Assembly: GCA_031255315.1 (NCBI GenBank)
Contig: JAIRSS010000235.1
Span: 1-6,682, forward strand
Length of the DNA stretch: 6,682 nucleotides
Direction of reading: 5' to 3'
From: Spirochaetaceae bacterium
GTDB lineage: Bacteria; Spirochaetota; Spirochaetia; Treponematales; Breznakiellaceae
Shown here: positions 1 to 5,893 of the stretch, piece after piece
Layout of the letters: each line of letters opens with the position of its first letter
Numbering within the stretch: position 1 is the first letter of the stretch
Program-made: the position numbers and the translations under genes
The notes under the pieces: generated by a model
What the model was told of the DNA's origin: nothing
Databases searched by the model: none
What the model saw: the letters and a program-made list of their open reading frames with translations, nothing else

Positions 1-450
1 CCTTCCTCAATCGGGAACCGTCTTCCCCAAAAGACACGTCAAGCACGTAATGTAACGAGTTTTCTATGCCCCAATGAGAGCGGACCGCTTTGGCAAACTG
101 CGGGCCGTCCGCAGGCAGACTGGATACAAAATGCCGCCGTTCCACCGTGGTCTCCCCCTTCTCCTCCCGGCTTGACTCTACCACCCCTATGCTCCGTATC
201 GTCTTCCAGTCAGGATGCCGTTCCACCAGCCACCCCACATCCCCGCTGACCGCATAATCCCGGTCTTCTATCCGTCCGTGTTGTTCGTCATGTGTCGATA
301 CCGATTGAAACTGAATATATCGGTTCTTACCCGCAGGCACGGAAAAATCCAGGTCCTTGAAATACTCCTGCACGTCTTCATACAGTGTTTCCATTTTAAG
401 GAAAACAGGTAATCCATCTTCTTTTGCATGGTGCTTCTATCCAAGAAATA
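1..450 (-). pseudogene. ISAs1-family IS transposase, C-terminal remnant (frame-disrupted, cut by window edge)
   Basis: Read on the minus strand from about 394 down to 2, one open frame gives the C-terminal half of an ISAs1-family (H-repeat-like) DDE transposase. It contains METLYEDVQEYF, then STHDEQHGRIEDRDYAV (the family's 'H-G-R-x-E-x-R' block), GDVGWLVERHPDWKTI, and SHWGIENSLHYVLDVSFGED, the family's hallmark C-terminal motif. The last residues of the family (about 50) lie beyond position 1. Upstream, the expected '(GG)DYLFSLKGNQ' block appears as DYLFSLK in a different frame (about 418-395), and the Gly-Asn-Gln that should follow is missing. There is therefore an indel near 392-397. The preceding 'CQK..' segment also looks shortened, and no N-terminal half is recognisable above about 450. 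The element is dead. Family identity is secure; the exact upstream boundary is not. Confidence 0.88.
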
Positions 451-516
451 CAAAAGGCGTGGGCGAGAGTAGAATGTCCGCGAATCGAATTGTGAGGCGT
501 TTCGCAAGACAGCCGC

Positions 517-604
517 CATTGCGAGGCGCGTAGCGCGCCGCCAGGCGACGGCAATCCAGACAAGATGCTCCCCTTCTCTGGATTACTTCGCTTCGCTCGC
601 AATG
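517..604. repeat. Dispersed imperfect palindromic repeat ('RSNP'-type)
   Basis: The left end reads cattgcgag (517-525) and the right end is its exact reverse complement ctcgcaatg (596-604). The inner arms aatccaga (553-560) and tctggatt (577-584) are also complementary, leaving a 16-nt apical loop. The left arm carries an extra GC-rich block (gcgcgtagcgcgcc and the gacgg that follows) where the right arm has the cttcgcttcg block. Repeats with 'cattgcgagcgaagcgaagcaatccag' arms recur in many bacterial genomes and are usually intergenic, and their translation gives the spurious 'LRAKRSNP' peptide seen here on the minus strand. The palindrome is seen directly; family membership is from memory of such repeats. 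Its function is unknown. Confidence 0.75.
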
Positions 605-631
605 ACGAATGCCTTCTCCGCATTATAGCTG

Positions 632-661
632 TTGGTATTTTACAAGTGGAAGCACTATAGT
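632..661 (+). promoter_or_regulatory. Possible sigma70-type promoter for the fructokinase-aroC-xdhC cluster
   Basis: TTGGTA (632-637, four of six matches to the -35 consensus) is separated by 18 nt from TATAGT (656-661, five of six matches to the -10 consensus). It would give a leader of roughly 95 nt before the ATG at 764. It lies just downstream of the palindromic repeat and is the best candidate in this gap, but matches of this quality arise by chance. Confidence 0.35.
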
Positions 662-751
662 ATGTTTTTTAAAATGAGAATTGCTGCCGGCCCCCGCGGC
701 TTTATTGTGATTTCGCCTCCGTCAGGGTATACTTCTTCTCATCACATCAAG

Positions 752-758
752 AAGGAGG
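752..758 (+). promoter_or_regulatory. Ribosome binding site setting the fructokinase start
   Basis: AAGGAGG is a nearly perfect Shine-Dalgarno sequence ending five nucleotides before the ATG at 764. It decides the start in favour of 764 over the in-frame extension that reaches 632. Confidence 0.85.
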
Positions 759-763
759 CCGTC

Positions 764-1729
764 ATGATTGTAGCTTGCGGCGAGGCGCTGATAGATATGG
801 TTCCCCGGACATTGCCGGACGGGGAAACCGTTTTTCTCCCCTGTCCGGGAGGCAGTCCGTACAATACCGCGATTGCTATAGGCCGGCTTGGAGCGTCCGC
901 AGCCTTTTTAGGACGACTCTCTACGGATTTTTTTGGGGAAACGCTGATCAGCCGTTTGCGGCAAAACAAAGTTGGGACTGATTTGATTGTCCGGTCCGGC
1001 GAGACATCCACCCTGGCGTTTGTAAAGCTCGAAAACGGCAGGGAACCCCAATACATCTTTTATACCGCGGGAAGCGCCGACCGGTCCCTGACCCAGGCCG
1101 ATCTTCCCGCGTCCCTCCCGCAGGATACCCGGTGCATCCTTTTCGGGTCTATCTCCCTGACCCTGGAACCGGCGGCTTCTTCTATAGAGGCCCTTGTGCG
1201 CCGGGAAGGGGAGCGGGGGGAGGACGCGCCGGTCATTTCCCTGGACCCTAACGTGCGGCCTTTCATGATCCCCTGCAAGGCGGCGTATGTCAGCCGTTTT
1301 GAGGGATGGGCTGCGGACGCGACTATTGCCAAGATCTCTGAAGCGGATTTTGATTTTATCTACCCCGGCCTGGGGCTGGAAAAATCCTTGGAGAAAATTT
1401 TGTCCCTGGGGCCGCGTTTGGCGGTTACGACCGTGGGGGCGAAGGGCGCAGTGGCGCTGCTCAAGCGGACGGACGGAACCGTGCTCCGGGTTGCCGCTCC
1501 GGTGGTGGATGTGCCGGTTGTGGATACCATCGGCGCGGGTGACACGTTCCACGGCGCGTTCCTCGCCTGGCTGGAGCTCCACGGACGCATGTCCCGGCGG
1601 GCCGTCTCCTCATTGACGGAAAACGAACTGTACAGCGCTTTGTTCTTTGCTAACAAGGCCGCGTCTCTGGTTTGTTCACGCCGGGGCGCGGAACCGCCAA
1701 CCTTTGCCGAAACGGAGGCGCTCGCTTAA
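764..1729 (+). CDS. PfkB-family carbohydrate kinase, probable fructokinase
   Basis: A 321-residue cytoplasmic sugar kinase of the ribokinase/PfkB fold, predicted to transfer phosphate from ATP to the 6-hydroxyl of fructose and feed fructose-6-phosphate into glycolysis. The start MIVACGEALIDM is the usual fructokinase opening. The substrate-binding di-glycine with downstream Asn is at G29-G30-S-P-Y-N34, LGRLSTDFFG follows at about 49-58, and SLDPNVRP is at 159-166. The C-terminal PfkB signature DTIGAGDTF is at 254-262, with D260 as the expected catalytic base and the GAG as the anion hole. Length fits the family (300-330). The stop overlaps the aroC start (TAATG), so translation of the two is probably coupled. 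Fructose is the best substrate guess from the overall wording; another ketose or sugar cannot be excluded. No sugar transporter or sucrose hydrolase lies in the window. Confidence 0.88.
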   Translation: MIVACGEALIDMVPRTLPDGETVFLPCPGGSPYNTAIAIGRLGASAAFLGRLSTDFFGETLISRLRQNKVGTDLIVRSGETSTLAFVKLENGREPQYIFYTAGSADRSLTQADLPASLPQDTRCILFGSISLTLEPAASSIEALVRREGERGEDAPVISLDPNVRPFMIPCKAAYVSRFEGWAADATIAKISEADFDFIYPGLGLEKSLEKILSLGPRLAVTTVGAKGAVALLKRTDGTVLRVAAPVVDVPVVDTIGAGDTFHGAFLAWLELHGRMSRRAVSSLTENELYSALFFANKAASLVCSRRGAEPPTFAETEALA

Positions 1730-2835
1730 TGGGGGGGAACAGCTTTGGTACGGTTTTTACCGTTACCACTTTTGGAGAATCCCACGGACCGGCGCTGGGC
1801 TGCGTCATTGACGGCTGTCCGGCGGGCGTCCCGCTTTCTGTGGAGGATATACGCCGGGAACTGAGCCGCCGCCGTCCGGGGGGCGGTGGTCCCGCCACTA
1901 CCCGTTCCGAGCCTGACGAACCGGAAATCCTTTCCGGTGTTTTTGAAGGCAGGACCCTGGGGACGCCTATTGCCGTTATGGTGCGTAACGCCGCTCACCG
2001 TTCCGGCGACTACGATGATTTGAAAGACCTGTACCGCCCGGGCCACGCCGACTGGGTTTGGGAAGCCAAATACGGGTTTCGGGATCACCGGGGAGGCGGC
2101 AGAAGTTCCGGGCGGGAAACGCTGGGCAGGGTCGCCGCAGGCGCGGCGGCCAAGTCATTCCTTGCCGGATTCGGCGTTACGGTCCGGGCGTGGACCTCTT
2201 CAGCCGCCGGGATAGACGCTCCTGGTCCCGGCGGGGGCGGGTTTGACCTTGACGAAGCGGAACGCAACCCCCTGCGGGTCCCCCACCGGGAAACCGCTGA
2301 ACGGATTCTTCGGGTGATAGAGGAACGCCGCGCCCGGGGGGACAGCGCCGGGGGGATCGTTTCCTGTTCGGTATCCGGCCTCCCCCCGGGCCTGGGCGAC
2401 CCGGTCTTTGGGAAGCTGGACGCCCGGATAGCCGCCGCTATGCTGTCCATCGGGGCCGCAAAAGCCGTTGCCTTCGGAGCCGGCGCCGCCGCCGCTTCCT
2501 GCGGTTCCCTGCAAAACGACCGGCCCATACCAAAAAACGCCGCCGGCCCGCTTCCTCCGGGAGTCCCCGGTATAAGCTGCGAAACCAATAATGCCGGAGG
2601 CGTTCTAGGGGGGATCTCAACCGGTATGCCCCTGGAGTTTACTGTGGCTTTCAAGCCCGTTGCTTCAATTTCCAAACCTCAAAAAACGGTGGATCGGTAC
2701 GGGAATATACGGGACCTGGTAATTCAGGGCCGCCATGACGTATGCGTCTGCCCCCGCGCCGTGCCGGTGGTGGAAGCTATGGCCGCGTTGGTGCTGGCGG
2801 ACCTCCTGCTTCTTAACCGGAGCGGACGAGTATGA
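1729..2835 (+). CDS. aroC: Chorismate synthase
   Basis: A 368-residue protein that converts 5-enolpyruvylshikimate-3-phosphate to chorismate, using reduced FMN, in the last step of the shikimate pathway. All three family signatures are visible: FGESHGPALGCVIDG (15-29, with His19), HADWVWEAKYGFRDHRGGGRSSGRET (106-131, with His106 and the phosphate/flavin-binding Arg cluster), and GRHDVCVCPRAVPVVEA near the C-terminus (D337 in the position of the conserved Asp). Length matches bacterial AroC (about 350-390). The ATG sits in TAATG, sharing a base with the fructokinase stop, with a GGAGG about 11 nt upstream inside that gene. The family's usual RSSAR reads RSSGR and RSDP reads RHDV; these look like lineage variants, not lesions. 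A run of seven G spans the start codon and codons 2-3. No other aro gene is in the window. Confidence 0.97.
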   Translation: MGGNSFGTVFTVTTFGESHGPALGCVIDGCPAGVPLSVEDIRRELSRRRPGGGGPATTRSEPDEPEILSGVFEGRTLGTPIAVMVRNAAHRSGDYDDLKDLYRPGHADWVWEAKYGFRDHRGGGRSSGRETLGRVAAGAAAKSFLAGFGVTVRAWTSSAAGIDAPGPGGGGFDLDEAERNPLRVPHRETAERILRVIEERRARGDSAGGIVSCSVSGLPPGLGDPVFGKLDARIAAAMLSIGAAKAVAFGAGAAAASCGSLQNDRPIPKNAAGPLPPGVPGISCETNNAGGVLGGISTGMPLEFTVAFKPVASISKPQKTVDRYGNIRDLVIQGRHDVCVCPRAVPVVEAMAALVLADLLLLNRSGRV

Positions 2836-2898
2836 CCGCGGGTATGGCCGCACGTGGAAATCCGCCGGTTTCAGACACACCAGTCAGGGGAAAAAATT

Positions 2899-3927
2899 AT
2901 GCATAGTAAAGACTTATTCGCGGCAATCCTTGAGAAAACCCGTTCCGGCGAAGACACGGTATTGGTTACCATCATCGCCGAGGCCGGTTCCAGCCCGCGG
3001 AGCGCCGGCGCCCACATGCTGGTAACCCAATGCGGCAGGGTCTGCGGAACCATAGGCGGCGGAACGGTGGAGTATAAGGCCGTACAATTTGCCCAAAACA
3101 TATTGGAACGCCGGCAATCCCGGCGTAAGACGTACCGCCTCTACCAAAATGACGAGGAAGAACTCGGCATGATATGCGGCGGCGATGTGGATGTCTATTT
3201 TCAGTTTATCGCCGGAGGGGACCGCAAAACGATAAGCCTTGCGGCGGATTGTCTTGCCCGTCTTGAAAAAGATGAAGACCTCTGGCTTTTTATCGACCTC
3301 ACGAATTCCTCCGATTGGACCATGACCCTTTATGCGGCGGACCTTCCTCCGGCGGGAATGACGGTGAGCGAAGCCGGTATACAGGCGCTGACCCGGAATA
3401 AGGGCGTTCTGGTCTCGGACGGGGACCGGCGTATTTATGGCGAACCCATAAACACCGCGGGCAAGGTTTTTATTTTTGGGGGCGGACACGTCGCCCAAGC
3501 CTTACAGCCCCTGCTTGCCGGCGTCGGCTTCCGGTGCGTTGTTTTCGATAACCGGGAAGAATTCATAACCCGGGAACTTTTTCCCGCCGCCTGCGATTTA
3601 ATCGTGGGCGATTACGAGACTGTCGGCGGGAAGTTCGATATCCGCCCTGATGATTACCTGGTAATCGCAACCCACGCCTACGATCTTGTGGTCCTGCGGC
3701 AGACAATCAATAAAGACTGCGCGTATATCGGCGTTATTGGCAGTAAAACCAAAGCGGCGGCGGTTAAACAGGAACTGCTCCGCGACGGGGTATGCGAAGA
3801 ACGGGTGAACCGCATCAATCTTCCCATAGGGCTGCCCATAAAATCGGAAACCCCGGAGGAAATAGCCGTCAGCATTGCGGGAGAGATGATCCTGCGCCGG
3901 GCGGAGAGAAGGGCCGGGCGGAAATAA
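2899..3927 (+). CDS. XdhC/CoxI-family molybdenum hydroxylase maturation protein
   Basis: A 342-residue, two-domain cytoplasmic protein of the XdhC family. Characterised members bind molybdenum cofactor and help its sulfuration and insertion into xanthine dehydrogenase-type enzymes. The N-terminal XdhC/CoxI domain (about 1-105) has GSSPRSAGAHML (30-41), GTIGGGTVEYKA (50-61) and the cysteine motif EELGMICGGDVDVYF (87-101, with C93). The C-terminal Rossmann domain (about 187-335) has the dinucleotide-type loop GKVFIFGGGHVAQAL (188-202), DDYLVIATHAYD, YIGVIGSKTK and the closing GLPIKSETPEEIAVSIAGEM. The ATG at 2899 is chosen because GGGGA lies seven nucleotides before it; a GTG at 2854 would add 15 residues with no ribosome site. 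It begins 63 nt after aroC in the same direction. No hydroxylase subunit or Mo-cofactor gene is adjacent, so its client enzyme must be elsewhere, which is odd for this family. Confidence 0.9.
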   Translation: MHSKDLFAAILEKTRSGEDTVLVTIIAEAGSSPRSAGAHMLVTQCGRVCGTIGGGTVEYKAVQFAQNILERRQSRRKTYRLYQNDEEELGMICGGDVDVYFQFIAGGDRKTISLAADCLARLEKDEDLWLFIDLTNSSDWTMTLYAADLPPAGMTVSEAGIQALTRNKGVLVSDGDRRIYGEPINTAGKVFIFGGGHVAQALQPLLAGVGFRCVVFDNREEFITRELFPAACDLIVGDYETVGGKFDIRPDDYLVIATHAYDLVVLRQTINKDCAYIGVIGSKTKAAAVKQELLRDGVCEERVNRINLPIGLPIKSETPEEIAVSIAGEMILRRAERRAGRK

Positions 3928-3942
3928 TGCGCCTGTATGCTG

Positions 3943-4755
3943 CTAGCGTTTTTTTTCCAGGATGGTCCGGGCTATTTCAGAAAACCCCGCGCCGAATTCC
4001 CGTTCCGCGGCAAAGGCGGGTTCGTGTTTGATGAGCCCGGTATAGCGGCGGATGTTTGCCACCCCGCAGGACAGGGGAAACCGGGCGAACATAGGCTCGT
4101 CGTTGGGGGAGTCTCCCACAAAAACAACTTCCCGTCCGCCGGAACCGCTCCGCCATCCGAAACGCCGGGAAAGAAAGCGCTCCGCCATCGTGAGCTTGTC
4201 GTAGGTTCCCATCCATACGTTTACATGAATCGATGAAACTTTCGCCATCGCGCCTTCCTCTTCCGCGATGCGCCGTACCCGTTCCGCCTCTTCGAGGGAG
4301 AGGACCGGCTCTTCTTCGGCAAAATCCAGGGCCAGATCGAAAAGCCGGGCAAACTGATCCTTTGCCACCCGCAGCCCCGGTACTTCCGCCAGAGCCCGTG
4401 TGCGGACGCGTTCCAGCGCCGGGTGATCGTTTCGCGCCGCCTGCGGGTGAAACTCTTGCTTTAAGAGGGGCCGGTTCCCGCCGCCTCCGTCCCGGCCTTC
4501 TTCCCAAAAAGCCAGTGCGCCGTTTTCGCCAATTACCCCGTCCACCGGCCATTCCCGTGCGATAAGGTCGCACCAGCCCGCGGGCCGTCCGGTAACCGGG
4601 ACAACCCTGATTCCGGCGTCTTTAAGCATCCAAAGCGCGGCGTAGGATTCAAGCGGCAACTTGCCTTCCCGCGTGAGGGTGTCGTCTATGTCCATGAGGA
4701 CGAAGCGTACCCCCGCCGCTTCATCCCTGGTCATCTCGGCAATGTGTTTCATCAT
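3943..4755 (-). CDS. HAD-superfamily IIB (Cof-type) hydrolase, probable sugar-phosphate phosphatase
   Basis: A 270-residue cytoplasmic phosphatase of the haloacid dehalogenase superfamily. Motif I is FVLMDIDDTLT (nucleophile D22, acid D24), motif II is PVTGRP (T55), motif III uses the lysine of GTYDKLTM (K187), and motif IV is VFVGDSPNDEPMF (D215 and D219, Mg2+ ligands). The cap between motifs II and III, the ENGA block at 77-80 and SSIHVNVWMG at 174-183 are typical of the IIB (Cof/trehalose- and sucrose-phosphatase-like) branch. The substrate is probably a phosphorylated sugar or sugar acid but cannot be named from sequence. The ATGATG at 4755 has no good Shine-Dalgarno, and a later ATG (residue 8) is a possible alternative since the conserved domain starts at about residue 17. 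The gene lies 67 nt downstream of the YheO-like regulator on the same strand and converges on xdhC with a 15-nt gap. Confidence 0.88.
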   Translation of the reverse strand: MMKHIAEMTRDEAAGVRFVLMDIDDTLTREGKLPLESYAALWMLKDAGIRVVPVTGRPAGWCDLIAREWPVDGVIGENGALAFWEEGRDGGGGNRPLLKQEFHPQAARNDHPALERVRTRALAEVPGLRVAKDQFARLFDLALDFAEEEPVLSLEEAERVRRIAEEEGAMAKVSSIHVNVWMGTYDKLTMAERFLSRRFGWRSGSGGREVVFVGDSPNDEPMFARFPLSCGVANIRRYTGLIKHEPAFAAEREFGAGFSEIARTILEKKR

Positions 4756-4822
4756 GAGCAGAATGCCACGAAACAGGCATATTTGGAACCCGCGTCTCTG
4801 TAGCTTCTTGGGTTTTTCAAAC

Positions 4823-5599
4823 CTACCCGGTCTTCTCTTCCAGGGCCCGGATGTGCATATAGACGGTGTTTTTTGAAATTCCTAAATCAGCGGAAATAGC
4901 CTGTACCGCGTTCTTCAACTTGAAGATACCTTGATAGTAGAGGCGGGTTACAATCTCCTTGTTGCGCTGAGAACCGGGAATTGTCTCATCGGCGGTAACA
5001 TCGTCCGTTGCTTTTTCCAGAGCCTTGGCGATAAGCTCATCCGATTCAGACGTAAAATTTTCCATTATAAACTGCCCCGGTACGGCAAGGGAAAAATTTT
5101 GCAGCAGGGAACTGATGGGGGAATCCAGGTACAGGTTGATGCACAAAAGTCCTATAGCCTTTTTCTTTTCTCCAAAGATTATGATGGTGGTTGAGCGAAC
5201 GGGCCTGCCGTATTTGCTGGCGGATACATAGGTATTATACGGATGAACTTCCTGATTATCTTGATCGGCGTGGGCCCTGTTTTTCCGTATCTCCTCCAGC
5301 ATGGACAGGGCGAGATCCGTGATAGGCGCTCCCTCCTTCCGCCCGGAATGAAAGCCGTTGGCTATTTTGATGACCGAATGGTCCAGGTCCGTGAGGTCAT
5401 GGAGTACAATTTCAAAGGCTTCTCCATAATACGCCGCAAGCCCGTCAATGGTGGTTTTATAGGAATCCAGGATCAATCGATCCGCTGGTGATAATACATT
5501 TTTTGGTTTCGCCACTTTCTTGGTGTACTCCTGTGTTTTCCTGTTCCCGCGCGATTCGGGGAGCCTATGGGGGCTATATGGATTTTTTGCTTTTAACAT
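4823..5599 (-). CDS. YheO-like PAS-domain helix-turn-helix transcriptional regulator
   Basis: A 258-residue DNA-binding regulator with two domains. Residues about 43-160 form the YheO-like PAS domain, with YYGEAFEIVLHDLTDLDHSVIKIANG, the HSGRKEGAPITDLAL block (84-98), and the STTIIIFGEKKKAIGLLCINLYLD strand pair (136-159). Residues about 208-257 form the YheO/DauR-type C-terminal HTH (RNKEIVTRLYYQGIFKLKNAVQAISADLGISKNTVYMHIRAL, recognition helix at about 242-252). Relatives include E. coli YheO and Pseudomonas DauR/DguR, which respond to small molecules such as D-amino acids; the ligand here is unknown. The ATG at 5599 adds a basic, Pro/Lys-rich leader of 28 residues that is not part of the family. 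A GTG at 5515 (V29), with AGGAG at 5532-5528, gives about 230 residues, closer to the usual size. The HAD phosphatase follows 67 nt downstream and may be a target or co-transcribed. Confidence 0.9.
   Translation of the reverse strand: MLKAKNPYSPHRLPESRGNRKTQEYTKKVAKPKNVLSPADRLILDSYKTTIDGLAAYYGEAFEIVLHDLTDLDHSVIKIANGFHSGRKEGAPITDLALSMLEEIRKNRAHADQDNQEVHPYNTYVSASKYGRPVRSTTIIIFGEKKKAIGLLCINLYLDSPISSLLQNFSLAVPGQFIMENFTSESDELIAKALEKATDDVTADETIPGSQRNKEIVTRLYYQGIFKLKNAVQAISADLGISKNTVYMHIRALEEKTG
5528..5532 (-). promoter_or_regulatory. Alternative ribosome binding site inside the YheO-like gene
   Basis: AGGAG on the minus strand lies 12 nt before an in-frame GTG at 5515-5513 (codon 29). The upstream ATG at 5599 has only a weak GAGA-like sequence before it. 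This makes a start at the GTG a real alternative; the spacing is a little long. Confidence 0.4.
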
Positions 5600-5761
5600 A
5601 AAAAATCTCAGTTAACCAACCCCGGCGGTTCTACGGTAAAGAATTTATTTAGTATCTTGCGGGTGATACTTCTCAAAATTGAACGGCCTTCACGCGTGTA
5701 CGGTGAATATTAAGCAGTAACCGCTGGAGTTATCGTATGCTTTTGAGAATATTTCACAAGT
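5600..5761 (-). promoter_or_regulatory. Long 5' leader of the YheO-like gene with nested inverted repeats
   Basis: From the predicted start of transcription (about 5761) to the ATG at 5599 the minus strand has about 160 nt without a gene. It contains a perfect 9-bp inverted repeat (TTCTCAAAA at 5670-5678 against TTTTGAGAA at 5741-5749). That repeat encloses the imperfect 13-bp dyad AGCAGTAACCGCT (5713-5725) and the arms TTCAC/GTGAA (5689-5693 and 5703-5707) around the palindrome CACGCGTG (5691-5698). Next to it is a 6-bp hairpin AGTATC-8 nt-GATACT (5651-5670). As RNA this could fold into a closed multi-hairpin structure. It matches no riboswitch class I recognise and could equally be a set of operator sites. 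Confidence 0.4.
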
Positions 5762-5767
5762 ACATTT

Positions 5768-5795
5768 AGTATAGTAGGGTGATTTTTTTTGTCAA
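5768..5795 (-). promoter_or_regulatory. Strong sigma70-type promoter for the YheO-like regulator
   Basis: On the minus strand TTGACA (5795-5790, perfect -35) is followed after 16 nt by TATACT (5773-5768, five of six matches to the -10). The spacer includes an A-run. It points at the regulator and implies a transcript start near 5761. It is the best promoter match in the window and lies only about 100 nt from the start of the IS5 transposase on the other strand. Confidence 0.7.
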
Positions 5796-5893
5796 GTTAA
5801 ACAATTTGCGCCGGCATTAAGCCCCTGTTTAATATCTTTACGAAATTACAAAAGGGATGCATAATAGGAAAAAATGACGGGGAGAGGAGCGGG

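Larger units (their letters stand above)
451..763. other. Intergenic stretch between IS remnant and fructokinase
   Basis: This stretch of about 310 bases has no supportable gene. It contains a dispersed imperfect palindrome (517-604), a possible promoter (632-661) and the fructokinase ribosome binding site (752-758). An open frame continues upstream of the fructokinase start to 632, but the peptide it would add does not resemble the N-terminus of any PfkB kinase. The minus-strand frame across the palindrome encodes the well-known spurious 'SLRAKRSNPE' peptide. The segment 451-516 may be leftover IS sequence, but I cannot match it to the transposase. Confidence 0.6.

Noticed and set aside
396..623. 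75-codon minus-strand frame with 'SLRAKRSNPE'
   Set aside because: Known type of spurious translation of a dispersed palindromic repeat, not a gene.
381..659. Inverted similarity between 381-393 (TACAGTGTTTCCA) and 647-659 (TGGAAGCACTATA)
   Set aside because: Eleven of thirteen matches; one copy is transposase coding sequence, and there is no target duplication or further extension to suggest IS ends.
908..1582. 224-codon minus-strand open frame opposite the fructokinase gene
   Set aside because: Arg/Gly/Pro-rich shadow of a GC-rich gene; no family motifs, and the opposite strand is a clear PfkB kinase.
2085..2675. 196-codon minus-strand open frame opposite aroC
   Set aside because: Low-complexity Pro/Ala/Arg composition caused by the GC-rich third positions of aroC; no recognisable domain.
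2854..2898. GTG at 2854 as start of the XdhC-family gene
   Set aside because: No ribosome site before it and the added residues are not family-like; the ATG at 2899 has a GGGGA at good spacing.
3928..3960. Possible terminator: T8 run after the xdhC stop
   Set aside because: Only a 3-bp stem precedes the T-run, and the T-run is the coding A8 (Lys-Lys) of the converging HAD gene.
3977..4573. 198-codon open frame overlapping the HAD phosphatase in another frame
   Set aside because: Arg/Gly-rich shadow; the HAD motifs are all in the 3943-4755 frame.
4801..4830. Hairpin GGTTT-GAA-AAACC after the regulator stop as a terminator
   Set aside because: Short stem and no U-run follows on the minus strand.
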